NCBI GenBank assembly: GCA_036562185.1
Contig: DATCKN010000071.1
Span: 1 to 9,720, forward strand
Reading direction: 5' to 3'
DNA length: 9,720 nt
DNA from: Thermoclostridium sp036562185
GTDB taxonomy: Bacteria > Bacillota > Clostridia > DSM-8532
Numbering within the stretch: position 1 is the first letter of the stretch; each line of letters starts with the position of its first letter. Below the pieces are notes generated by a model. The model saw only the letters and a program-made list of their open reading frames with translations, was not told where the DNA came from and searched no databases. The position numbers and the translations under genes were made by a program. Shown here piece after piece: positions 1-6,351 of this stretch.

Positions 1-49
1 CAACTCCGACCGCAAAACCTGATCCGGGTAATACCGGCGTAGGGAAGGG
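1..49 (+). promoter_or_regulatory. TPP riboswitch (THI box), 3' part only
   Basis: This is the 3' half of a thiamine pyrophosphate riboswitch; the 5' half, including the CUGAGA segment, lies before the window. The conserved core is present: CCTGAT at 18-23, a P5 helix CCGG (24-27) pairing with CCGG (34-37) around the loop GTAATA, then GCGTAGGGAAG (37-47). CCT (18-20) can pair with AGG (41-43) as P4. In the known family TPP binding stabilises this fold. Here GGGAAGGG (42-49) can also pair with CCTTTCCC (71-78) over eight pairs, one of them G-U, which would undo the terminator that follows. This fits a transcription-attenuation switch that is off when TPP is high. The downstream genes are pyrimidine-precursor transport genes, as expected for this class. 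Confidence 0.93.
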
Positions 50-66
50 TTACATATTTGACTGTT

Positions 67-89
67 ACCGCCTTTCCCGGCGGTTTTTT
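67..89 (+). terminator. Riboswitch-controlled intrinsic terminator
   Basis: The hairpin arms ACCGCC (67-72) and GGCGGT (79-84) close a six-base loop and run into a T tract at 84-89. The 5' arm and loop overlap the bases that can pair with 42-49 of the riboswitch, so terminator and anti-terminator exclude each other. The next gene starts about 150 bases downstream, which suits an attenuator in a leader. Confidence 0.9.
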
Positions 90-90
90 A

Positions 91-239
91 ATTATGTAAA
101 ATTTGAAACATAATTTTACTTATTCAGGTTATTCTTTAAAATAAACCTTTCCTAAAGTACACGGTTCAGGTTAAACCCAATTTCAGTTGCAACTGAGATT
201 AATCAATTATTTGAAAAATAGTGAAAGGCAGTGGTATTG
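91..239 (+). other. Leader between riboswitch terminator and first gene
   Basis: This 149-base A+T-rich stretch holds no gene. An inverted repeat ATTATGT (91-97) / ACATAAT (108-114) is followed by TTTT, and could be a weak second stop or just low-complexity sequence. A 14-base perfect palindrome, TCAGTTGCAACTGA, sits at 183-196. A poor promoter-like pair, TTTACT (115-120) and TAAAAT (137-142) with a 16-base spacer, is visible but not convincing. The ribosome site for the first gene is AAAGG at 224-228. Confidence 0.5.
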
Positions 240-527
240 ATGGCTGTTGCAAATGTAAGTCTTCAGGTTCTTCCTATTGTTCCTGAAGAAAAAGTCTACC
301 CGGTTGTTGATAAAGTTATAGAACTGATTGACAAAAGCGGTGTCAAATATATTGTCGGTCCTCTGGAAACAACTATGGAAGGCGAGCTGGACATACTGCT
401 TGATATTGTAAAGAAAGCTCAGGAAATATGCATCAAAGAAGGAGCCAGCAGGGTTGTATCCATAGTTAAGATCGATTATAAACCAGAAGGTGTGACAATG
501 GATGAAAAAATTTATAAATACAGGTAA
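240..527 (+). CDS. MTH1187/DUF77 family thiamine-binding protein
   Basis: This is a small soluble protein of 95 residues in the Thiamine_BP (MTH1187, YkoF-like, formerly DUF77) family. The opening MAVANVSLQVLPIVP, the central YIVGPLETTMEGELD and the late VVSIVKIDYKP follow the family's compact alpha/beta fold; members of about this size bind thiamine or a related pyrimidine as oligomers. Its exact role is not settled; an intracellular carrier or sensor for the imported ligand is a reasonable guess. The ATG at 240 is preferred over the in-frame GTG at 231, because AAAGG (224-228) leaves 11 bases before the ATG but only 2 before the GTG; a TTG at 237 is also possible. It is the first gene behind the TPP riboswitch, and its 3' end overlaps the permease start by 26 bases, so the two are translated from one message. 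Confidence 0.87.
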   Translation: MAVANVSLQVLPIVPEEKVYPVVDKVIELIDKSGVKYIVGPLETTMEGELDILLDIVKKAQEICIKEGASRVVSIVKIDYKPEGVTMDEKIYKYR

Positions 528-1260
528 TCTGAGTTTGCCTGTTTCTTTTGCCGTACTGATAATAGCCTGGGAAAGCCTTGTGTATGTTTTGAAAACCCCG
601 GAATACCTTATCCCCGCTCCAAGTGCAGTGCTTCATGCTTTAATTGAATCATTCCCGATACTTATGAGGCATACTGCAATAACCATGTTGGAAGTCATTC
701 TGGGATTTTCCGCCGCGCTGGTGCTTTCGGTGGCTATGTCGCTGTTAATGGTGCGGGTAAAGATATTATACAAAATTCTATGGCCATATATGATAATAAG
801 CCAGACCATACCTCTTTATGTACTTGCGCCGCTTTTCATGATTTGGTTTGGATTCGGGATTCTGCCCAAAGTGCTTATAGTAGCGGTGGTTTGCTTTTTC
901 CCGATAACAGTCGGGTTTGTACAGGGGTTAACTTCAACCGAACCCGAACTTGATGAACTGCTTCAGGTTATGAGGGCAACCCAGTCGCAGATTTTATGGA
1001 AAGTCAGGGTACCGCAGGCCATGCCGCAGTTTTTTTCAGGACTGAAAATAGCAGCAGCATACAGTGTAACCGGAGCTGTTCTTTCTGAGTGGGTTGGTGC
1101 CCAGGAAGGCCTTGGAATATTTTTGACCAGATCCATGAAAACATTCAAAACTGCGGCTTTGTTTGCTGATGTTCTGATTATTGTTGTACTCAGTTTATTG
1201 ATCTTTTACGTGATTTCGTATATTGAGAAGAAAGTTGTAAGGAGGAGAGTTTCGCTATGA
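502..1260 (+). CDS. ABC transporter permease, thiamine-precursor (HMP/FAMP) uptake
   Basis: This is an integral membrane permease of 252 residues in the binding-protein-dependent transport family (BPD_transp_1, the SsuC/TauC/ThiX branch). About six hydrophobic segments are visible, starting near residues 12-30 and ending at 221-240. The cytoplasmic coupling loop that docks on the ATPase lies around 148-182; it opens with EPELDELLQVMRAT and ends with IPQ-like VPQAMPQFFSGLK. The start overlaps the thiamine-binding gene (its stop is at 525-527), with AGAAGG at 485-490 as ribosome site. The stop shares bases with the ATG of the binding-protein gene. Permeases of this branch move sulfonates, nitrate or thiamine precursors. 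The riboswitch and the THI5-like partner point to a thiamine pyrimidine precursor here, such as hydroxymethylpyrimidine or formylaminopyrimidine. The name thiX is plausible but the paralogues are hard to tell apart. Confidence 0.88.
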   Translation: MKKFINTGNLSLPVSFAVLIIAWESLVYVLKTPEYLIPAPSAVLHALIESFPILMRHTAITMLEVILGFSAALVLSVAMSLLMVRVKILYKILWPYMIISQTIPLYVLAPLFMIWFGFGILPKVLIVAVVCFFPITVGFVQGLTSTEPELDELLQVMRATQSQILWKVRVPQAMPQFFSGLKIAAAYSVTGAVLSEWVGAQEGLGIFLTRSMKTFKTAALFADVLIIVVLSLLIFYVISYIEKKVVRRRVSL

Positions 1261-2234
1261 AAAAATACATAGCTATGGCAATGCTTATTTGTGTAATTAT
1301 GCTTGCCTCAGGATGTGGCTCGCAGCAAACAGGAAAAATAAAAGTCACTGCCGTTCTGGACTGGACACCGAATACTAATCACACAGGGCTGTATGTGGCA
1401 TTAAGCGAAGGTTATTTTGAAAAGGAAGGCCTTGAAGTAACAATTGTTCAGCCCCAGGAAGGTACTTCCGAACAGATTGTGGCGGCAGGATCAGCGCAGT
1501 TCGGCATCAGTTACCAGGAATCCGTTACTTTCGCACGGGCAGAAGGAATGCCGGTTGTATCCCTTGCTGCCGTGATTCAGCATAATACATCGGGATTTGC
1601 ATCGCTGGTAGAAAAGGGCATTACTTCGCCAAAGGATTTTGAAAATAAAAAATATGGAGGATGGGGCTCGCCAATTGAAGAAGCAACCCTTCGGTATTTA
1701 ATGGAGCAGGAAGGGGCAGATCCCGGCAAATTGCAAATTGTTACAACAGGGGATGCTGATTTTTTCCAGGTATCAAGTACGGGGGAAGTGGATTATGCAT
1801 GGATATTTGAAGGATGGACGGGTATTGAGGCGAAACTGAGAGGAATTGAGCTGAATTACATTGATCTGGGAAAAATAGCCGAAGTTTTTGATTACTATAC
1901 CCCTGTTATTATAACAAGTGAAAAAATGATATCTGAAAACAGCGATGTTGTTCAGAAATTTATGAAAGCCGTTGAAAAGGGATACAGGTTTTGCATAGAC
2001 AAACCTGAAGAAGCGGCGGAAATATTGCTGAAAAACGTACCCGAACTTGACAGGGAACTGGTGGTTGAGAGCCAGAAATACCTCTCGGAAAAATACCAGG
2101 ATGATGCCGAGTATTGGGGAATGCAAAAGCAGGAAGTCTGGGAAAGATACATGCTTTGGCTTTACGAAAATGGATTCATTGAGGAAAAAGTGGATGTGAC
2201 GAAAGCATTTACCAATGAATTTCTGAACAAATAA
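1257..2234 (+). CDS. thiY: THI5/NMT1-type substrate-binding lipoprotein (ThiY-like)
   Basis: This is an extracytoplasmic binding protein of 325 residues for an ABC importer. A short signal peptide ends in LASGC with the lipid-bearing Cys at residue 20, so the protein should be anchored to the outer face of the membrane. The mature part begins with the NMT1/THI5 signature: VLDWTPNTNHTGLYVA around 33-48, then GYFEKEGLEVTI and the QIVAAGSAQFGIS region near 73-85. DWTPNTNHTG is typical of bacterial proteins that bind formylaminopyrimidine or HMP (ThiY). Yeast THI5 is a single-use HMP-P synthase, but no CCCFC motif is seen here: the only cysteines are in the signal and lipobox and one near residue 245. 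A transport role is therefore favoured. The ATG overlaps the permease stop (ATGA) and has a strong AAGGAGG at 1239-1245. Which pyrimidine is bound cannot be read from sequence. Confidence 0.88.
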   Translation: MKKYIAMAMLICVIMLASGCGSQQTGKIKVTAVLDWTPNTNHTGLYVALSEGYFEKEGLEVTIVQPQEGTSEQIVAAGSAQFGISYQESVTFARAEGMPVVSLAAVIQHNTSGFASLVEKGITSPKDFENKKYGGWGSPIEEATLRYLMEQEGADPGKLQIVTTGDADFFQVSSTGEVDYAWIFEGWTGIEAKLRGIELNYIDLGKIAEVFDYYTPVIITSEKMISENSDVVQKFMKAVEKGYRFCIDKPEEAAEILLKNVPELDRELVVESQKYLSEKYQDDAEYWGMQKQEVWERYMLWLYENGFIEEKVDVTKAFTNEFLNK

Positions 2235-2254
2235 TATATTATTTAAGCCCCCCC

Positions 2255-2282
2255 TATCCCCTGCCCTTATGGGTGGGGGATT
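2255..2282 (+). repeat. G+C-rich hairpin after the binding-protein gene
   Basis: ATCCCCTGCCC (2256-2266) and GGGTGGGGGAT (2271-2281) pair over 11 positions, two of them G-U, around a TTAT loop. No T tract follows, so it is not a standard terminator. It could protect the 3' end of the upstream message, lower expression of the ATPase gene, or be a dispersed palindromic repeat. The rest of 2283-2455 holds no gene. A second, weaker stem GGCAAC (2357-2362) / GTTGCC (2379-2384) with a 16-base loop is visible, and no convincing promoter was found. Confidence 0.6.
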
Positions 2283-2467
2283 AACTAATATTGCCATAAA
2301 GGCCGGTTAATTTTAAATTGTAATCTATATGCATATCACACGCAAAGCAACATCCTGGCAACATGGCTTCGATATTTGGTTGCCGGTGTATTTAAAAAAC
2401 CGAAATCAGTGGTATTTATAATAACAGCAAGAATTATCAGAATAAGAGAAGCCAAATGGAGGCTAAA

Positions 2468-3223
2468 ATGGAACTGGCTGTAGAGATAATAAATTTAAGT
2501 AAGTCATATATTTTGAACAATAAAGAGATTAAAGTTCTGGAAAATGTTAATTTGCAGGCAGAACCGGGCAAGTTCATTTCAATTATAGGGCCAAGCGGAT
2601 GCGGAAAAAGCACTTTGTTCAGAACAATAGCAGGGCTGGAGAAGGATTTTGCCGGTTCTGCAGTTGTAAATGGATGTGATGTGCGTAAAAGCAGACCATA
2701 TATAGCGTACATGCTGCAAAAGGATTTACTGCTGCCATGGAGAACGGTCAGGCAGAATATCGTATTGCCGCTTGAACTGGCAGGTACATTAAAGAATACC
2801 GACACCGGTTTTATTCAAGAAATGGTATCTGAGTTCGGACTGGAGGATTTTATTGATGCATATCCCGACGAATTATCGGGTGGTATGCGGCAGAGGGTTG
2901 CTTTGCTACGAACGTGGCTGATGGAAGGTTCTGTTATGCTTCTGGATGAACCTTTCGGAGCGTTGGATGCTTTAACCCGGAACCATATCCAGGACTGGCT
3001 TACCGATATATGGGAAAAGCACCGTAAAACCGTACTTTTTATAACCCATGATATCGAAGAAGCTGTATACCTGTCAGATGAAGTTTATGTAATGGGGCCG
3101 AGGCCCGGAAAAATGATTGAAAAAATAGGAATAAATCTTGAGAGGCCAAGAAAACGTGATGTGATTTACACGCCACTGTTTATAGACTATAAAAGGCACC
3201 TGATGTCAGCTCTTAAGGTATAA
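2468..3223 (+). CDS. thiZ: ABC transporter ATP-binding protein (ThiZ/SsuB/TauB type)
   Basis: This is the cytoplasmic ATPase of the importer, 251 residues from the chosen start. All motifs are intact: Walker A GPSGCGKST (41-49), Q-loop LQKDLLLPW with Gln84, signature LSGGMRQR (136-143), Walker B VMLLDEP (156-162), D-loop GALD and the switch His194 in THDIEEAVYLSDEV. The DLLLPWRTVRQN stretch after the Q-loop is typical of the SsuB/TauB/ThiZ branch. The ATG at 2468 is preferred to the in-frame ATG at 2456, because TGGAGG (2457-2462) is a good ribosome site 5 bases ahead of it and overlaps the earlier start. It completes the transporter begun at 502, but 233 bases separate it from the binding-protein gene. 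A terminator follows. The substrate is assigned from context only. Confidence 0.87.
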   Translation: MELAVEIINLSKSYILNNKEIKVLENVNLQAEPGKFISIIGPSGCGKSTLFRTIAGLEKDFAGSAVVNGCDVRKSRPYIAYMLQKDLLLPWRTVRQNIVLPLELAGTLKNTDTGFIQEMVSEFGLEDFIDAYPDELSGGMRQRVALLRTWLMEGSVMLLDEPFGALDALTRNHIQDWLTDIWEKHRKTVLFITHDIEEAVYLSDEVYVMGPRPGKMIEKIGINLERPRKRDVIYTPLFIDYKRHLMSALKV

Positions 3224-3256
3224 TAGGGTTATTTTGCACGGACGACTTAACATGAT

Positions 3257-3291
3257 GCTCTCACGAGTTCAAGGTGAGAGCTTTTATTTTT
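3257..3291 (+). terminator. Intrinsic terminator of the thiamine-precursor transport operon
   Basis: GCTCTCAC (3257-3264) and GTGAGAGC (3274-3281) form a perfect 8-bp stem with a nine-base loop, followed by TTTTATTTTT. It lies 33 bases after the ATPase stop and separates the transport locus from the DUF1836 unit. Confidence 0.92.
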
Positions 3292-3375
3292 GAAAACATA
3301 TGAAAAATTTAAAAAATAAAAGAAAATCCGAGAATTGAGAAGGTAATTTAGCATAATGACTGAAAATGATATATA

Positions 3376-3389
3376 TGGTCGCGCGACCA
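3376..3389. promoter_or_regulatory. 14-bp perfect palindrome, candidate operator
   Basis: TGGTCGCGCGACCA is its own reverse complement and is very G+C-rich inside a strongly A+T-rich stretch. It ends three bases before the -35 box of the promoter at 3393-3421. This position suits an activator or repressor dimer site. The obvious but unproven candidate to bind it is the helix-turn-helix protein encoded downstream. Confidence 0.6.
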
Positions 3390-3392
3390 CGT

Positions 3393-3421
3393 TTTACAAT
3401 ACAAAGACCTTATATTATAAT
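3393..3421 (+). promoter_or_regulatory. Sigma-A promoter for the DUF1836-nfeD-flotillin unit
   Basis: TTTACA (3393-3398) and TATAAT (3416-3421) are 17 bases apart, one mismatch from the consensus pair. Transcription would start near 3428, leaving a leader of about 175 bases. No other promoter as good is seen before the gene at 3606. Confidence 0.78.
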
Positions 3422-3427
3422 CTAAAT

Positions 3428-3605
3428 ATAATATATTATGTACAGCAGAACACAAAAATAAATCAATAAATCATAAAACACATACATGCGATATTGTATT
3501 AACGTCAGAAAACGACATAATACATACGTATGACTGCTAATGCAGTAAGCTTTATTATATATTATATATCACTGAAAATGCGTAATAAAGAGGAGGGAGT
3601 TTCGT
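3428..3605 (+). other. Untranslated leader of the DUF1836 unit
   Basis: This is a very A+T-rich leader without a convincing gene. An imperfect hairpin spans 3495-3524: TGTATTA (3495-3501) pairs with TAATACA (3518-3524), with an inner CGT (3503-3505) / ACG (3512-3514) step. A short ACTGC/GCAGT stem lies at 3533-3546. No known riboswitch class was recognised. It ends in the strong ribosome site AGGAGG at 3591-3596. Confidence 0.45.
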
Positions 3606-4151
3606 GTGGATTTACCTAAATATTTTCCCGGAACGGTAGTACCTGTTTCGCCTGTGGGGTTGCTTACGGGAATATTCTCGGTAACCAATGGAATTACTTT
3701 GTCGCAGGTTTGTGAAATCACCGGACTTGAACCGGGAACAATTCAAAACTGGATAAAAAGGGGATATGTCGCTCGTCCGGTAGACCGGAAGTATTCAAAA
3801 AAGCAACTTGCCAGAATTATACTTATCAATTTTTTAAGAGAGACATTTGTTATTGAAAAGGTAGCCAACCTGTTAAGCTATGTAAATGGAAACCTGCTGG
3901 ACGATTCGGACGACATCATGGATGACAGTGAAATTTATGAATGCTTATGCGACATCCTTCTTTCCGGGGAATTGAATGAAGGATTTGATAATAACACTAT
4001 ATCTGCGAAAATAGATGAAAGGCTTTTAAATTTTGAAGAGCCGTTCCAGGGCGCAAAGGAAAGACTGAAACTGGTGTTGCAAGCCATGATTTATGCCTGG
4101 TGGTCCGCAGAATTTAAACGGATTGCAACCCAGCTGACAGAAAATATTTAA
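3606..4151 (+). CDS. DUF1836 domain protein, MerR-like helix-turn-helix
   Basis: This protein of 181 residues matches the DUF1836 family of Firmicutes, whose function is not established. Residues 30-66 read as a winged or MerR-like helix-turn-helix: ITLSQVCEITGLEPGTIQNWIKRG is followed by the wing-like VARPVDRKYSKKQLARI. The rest (70-178) is helical, with an acidic stretch DDSDDIMDDSE near 99-109, and no membrane segment is seen. It starts at GTG, nine bases after AGGAGG (3591-3596). It is the first gene of a unit with an NfeD-like protein (29 bases downstream) and a flotillin, and the only gene here able to act as a DNA-binding regulator. Self-control through the palindrome at 3376-3389 is an inference. 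Homologues are usually annotated only by domain. Confidence 0.85.
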   Translation: MDLPKYFPGTVVPVSPVGLLTGIFSVTNGITLSQVCEITGLEPGTIQNWIKRGYVARPVDRKYSKKQLARIILINFLRETFVIEKVANLLSYVNGNLLDDSDDIMDDSEIYECLCDILLSGELNEGFDNNTISAKIDERLLNFEEPFQGAKERLKLVLQAMIYAWWSAEFKRIATQLTENI

Positions 4152-4180
4152 GCAGCAATAAAAACAGAAGGGAGGGTTTT

Positions 4181-4873
4181 ATGAATTGGTGGAATGAATT
4201 GACTCAATTACAGAGAATTTTCGCGTCCGTTGCCGTTCCTGCTACAGTTATAATGATCCTTCAGTTTATCCTGCAGCTAATAGGACTTGCTGGTGGGGCA
4301 GATACCGACGCAGATGCACCTGATGCAGATTCAGCAGATGTTCAGGACGGACTTCCGGATGATATGCCGGATGTGCAGCTTGACGATGATTTGGCCGAAG
4401 GTTCTTTGGATGATGGCTTAGAGGTGGATGAAGGGCAGACAGGAATTCGTCTGTTTACCTTAAGAAGCGTTATAGCATTCTTTGCAGTGGGAGGCTGGAT
4501 GGGTGTTGCTGCTATTGACTGGAACCTTTCAGATGTTGTGGCGATTATACTTGCAGTTATAGCAGGAAGCTTAGCATTGTACTTTGTTGCCTGGATTATA
4601 TACGCCTTTTTGCGTCTGCAGCAAAACGGCAATATCAGATATGAAAATGCCGTGGGCAAAGAAGGCGAGGTGTATCTCACCATTCCGCCCAATGGACGCG
4701 GAAAAGTAAATGTTATTGTTCAGGAACGTCTATGCGAAATCGAGGCAATATCAAAAGTCAACAGGGCTCTAAAGACAGGAGAGAAAATAGTGGTGGTGGA
4801 TATCACCGAAGAAGGAGTACTTATTGTCGAACCAAAAGAATTATCTGAAAAAAACGTAATTAAAAAAATGTAA
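4181..4873 (+). CDS. NfeD-like membrane protein (YuaF type)
   Basis: This is an integral membrane protein of 230 residues with the layout of the short NfeD proteins that partner flotillins, such as Bacillus YuaF. One hydrophobic segment lies at about 14-37, then an acidic loop, then two more at about 96-112 and 117-144. A C-terminal beta-rich OB-type domain follows (about 154-220: AVGKEGEVYLTIPPNGRGKV and GEKIVVVDITEEGVLIVEP). The loop between residues 41 and 84 carries 16 Asp and 3 Glu with no Lys or Arg, and opens with DTDADAPDADSADVQDG. GGAGG (4171-4175) sits five bases before the ATG. The stop is only 14 bases ahead of the flotillin start, so the pair are surely co-expressed. Known partners stabilise or localise flotillin assemblies. 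No protease domain is present, unlike the long NfeD forms. Confidence 0.88.
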   Translation: MNWWNELTQLQRIFASVAVPATVIMILQFILQLIGLAGGADTDADAPDADSADVQDGLPDDMPDVQLDDDLAEGSLDDGLEVDEGQTGIRLFTLRSVIAFFAVGGWMGVAAIDWNLSDVVAIILAVIAGSLALYFVAWIIYAFLRLQQNGNIRYENAVGKEGEVYLTIPPNGRGKVNVIVQERLCEIEAISKVNRALKTGEKIVVVDITEEGVLIVEPKELSEKNVIKKM

Positions 4874-4887
4874 GGGAGGTTACTGTT

Positions 4888-6303
4888 ATGCAAGGTAGCA
4901 TTATTCTTATCACTGTAATAATTATTTTGGCTTTTTCAACCCTTATGTTTGTAATCTCGAGGTATAAAAAATGCCCGTCGGACAAAATCATGGTCATATA
5001 CGGAAAAGTGGGGCATTCAAAGGATGGAACGGCATTATCGGCAAAATGTATTCACGGCGGTGCTGCATTTGTATGGCCGGTTATTCAGTCTTATGAATTC
5101 CTGGACTTAAAGCCGATATCCATCAATGTTGACCTGAGGAATGCGTTAAGCCGCCAGAATATACGAATTGACGTACCATCCAGCTTTACAGTGGGTATCT
5201 CAACCGAACCCGGAGTTATGCAGAATGCCGCTGAACGGCTTCTGGGATTAAAGCGCCAGGAAATTCAGGAACTTGCAAAGGATATTATCTTTGGTCAGCT
5301 CCGGCTGGTTATTGCAACGATGGAAATTGAAGAAATCAATACCGACAGGGACAAGTTCCTTGATGCCGTATCAAGAAACGTGGAAACCGAATTAAAGAAA
5401 ATAGGGCTTCGCCTGATCAACGTTAATGTAACGGATATAAGCGATGAGTCGGGCTATATAGAAGCACTCGGTAAGGAAGCAGCGGCAAAAGCCATAAATG
5501 ATGCAAGGAAATCGGTTGCTGAAAGGGAAAGAGACGGAGCCATAGGTGAATCAAATGCCCGTCGGGAACAGAGAATTATGGTTGCTGCAGCCGATGCAGA
5601 AGCTATCAAGGGAGAGAATGAAGCTGCAGCAGATATTGCATTGTCAAATGCAATCCGCCGTGAACGTGAAGCCGAAGCAAAAAGAAGAGCTATAGCATCT
5701 GAAAAAATTCAAGCTGCGAAGGCTTTACAGGAAGCTTACATAGCTGAAAAAGAAGCCGAAATTGCCCGTGCCGAACGTGAAAAGGCAACCCAGGAAGCAG
5801 ATATTCTGGTTAAAGCGGAAATTGAAAAGAAAAAGCTTGAACTTGAAGCAGAAGCGCAGGCTGAACAGGCAAGGCGCCTGGCAAAGGGTGAAGCCGATGC
5901 CATATATATGAAAATGGAAGCCGAAGCACGAGGTATTCAGGAAATACTTACAAAGCAGGCCCTTGGTTATGCCCAGCTGGTGCAGGCTGTTGGCGGTGAT
6001 GCTGCACAAGCTACTCAACTGATGATCGCCGATAAGCTTGAAGAACTTTTGAAGGTTCAGGTTGAAGCCATTAAGGGCATCAAGATCGACAAGGTAACTG
6101 TATGGGACAGCATGGGGAAGGACGGAACACCGGCTACGGCGAATTTCCTTTCAGGTATGCTGAAATCTATTCCGCCAATGAATGAAATGTTCAAAATGGC
6201 CGGTATGAAACTTCCCGGTTTCTTAGGACAGGAACTGGAAGCGAACGAGCCTAAAGAAAGCAAAGAAGCAGCTAAAGAGGCAGCGGCAACAACAGAAAAC
6301 TGA
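4888..6303 (+). CDS. floT: Flotillin (FloT/YuaG-like) SPFH protein
   Basis: This is a scaffold of bacterial membrane microdomains, 471 residues long, somewhat shorter than Bacillus FloT (about 509). An N-terminal hydrophobic segment (about 3-24) is followed by RYKKCPSDKIMVIYGKVG and the SPFH/Band 7 domain (about 27-200), which contains NAAERLLGLKRQEIQELAKDI in two neighbouring parts. Residues 195-360 form the flotillin coiled coil, rich in Glu-Ala steps such as AEKEAEIAR and LEAEAQAEQARR. A C-terminal part with LVQAVGGDAAQATQLM and MAGMKLPGFLG ends in an Ala/Glu/Lys tail. The ribosome site GGGAGG (4874-4879) lies just after the nfeD stop. In known systems flotillin oligomers with NfeD partners influence membrane fluidity, secretion and signalling complexes. 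No yuaI-like acetyltransferase follows, unlike the Bacillus operon; a terminator comes directly after. Confidence 0.95.
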   Translation: MQGSIILITVIIILAFSTLMFVISRYKKCPSDKIMVIYGKVGHSKDGTALSAKCIHGGAAFVWPVIQSYEFLDLKPISINVDLRNALSRQNIRIDVPSSFTVGISTEPGVMQNAAERLLGLKRQEIQELAKDIIFGQLRLVIATMEIEEINTDRDKFLDAVSRNVETELKKIGLRLINVNVTDISDESGYIEALGKEAAAKAINDARKSVAERERDGAIGESNARREQRIMVAAADAEAIKGENEAAADIALSNAIRREREAEAKRRAIASEKIQAAKALQEAYIAEKEAEIARAEREKATQEADILVKAEIEKKKLELEAEAQAEQARRLAKGEADAIYMKMEAEARGIQEILTKQALGYAQLVQAVGGDAAQATQLMIADKLEELLKVQVEAIKGIKIDKVTVWDSMGKDGTPATANFLSGMLKSIPPMNEMFKMAGMKLPGFLGQELEANEPKESKEAAKEAAATTEN

Positions 6304-6319
6304 TGAAATGAAAAGATCA

Positions 6320-6351
6320 ATGCCCGTGAATAACACCACGGGCATTTTTTT
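6320..6351 (+). terminator. Intrinsic terminator after flotillin
   Basis: ATGCCCGTG (6320-6328) and CACGGGCAT (6337-6345) make a perfect 9-bp stem with an eight-base loop, ending in seven Ts (6345-6351). It closes the DUF1836-nfeD-flotillin unit. Confidence 0.94.

Noticed and set aside
1257..2234. Reading the THI5-like protein as an HMP-phosphate synthase of the yeast type
   Set aside because: It has a lipoprotein signal, lacks the CCCFC motif and sits beside ABC permease and ATPase genes, so a binding protein is the better call.
1773..2297. Long open frame on the minus strand inside the binding-protein gene
   Set aside because: It is an antisense shadow rich in Phe and Asn without a recognisable domain, while the plus-strand frame has a signal peptide and clear family motifs.
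2330..2390. Partial likeness to the 3' half of a cyclic-di-GMP-I (GEMM) riboswitch: ACGCAAAGC and GGTTGCCGG
   Set aside because: The 5' GCAAACC helix and the GAAA tetraloop stem are missing and the spacing between the two motifs is too short for the aptamer.
3356..3469. A 37-codon open frame (ATG to TAA) upstream of the DUF1836 gene
   Set aside because: It runs through the palindrome and both promoter boxes, its ribosome-site candidate AGAAGG is 12 bases away, and its composition just reflects A+T-rich sequence.
3500..3600. Possible sigma-W-type promoter (GAAAAC with CGTA) for the flotillin unit, as in Bacillus
   Set aside because: GAAAAC (3508-3513) and CGTA (3527-3530) are only 13 bases apart, shorter than the usual spacing of about 16, and the -35 match is poor. 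The sigma-A promoter at 3393-3421 is far better.
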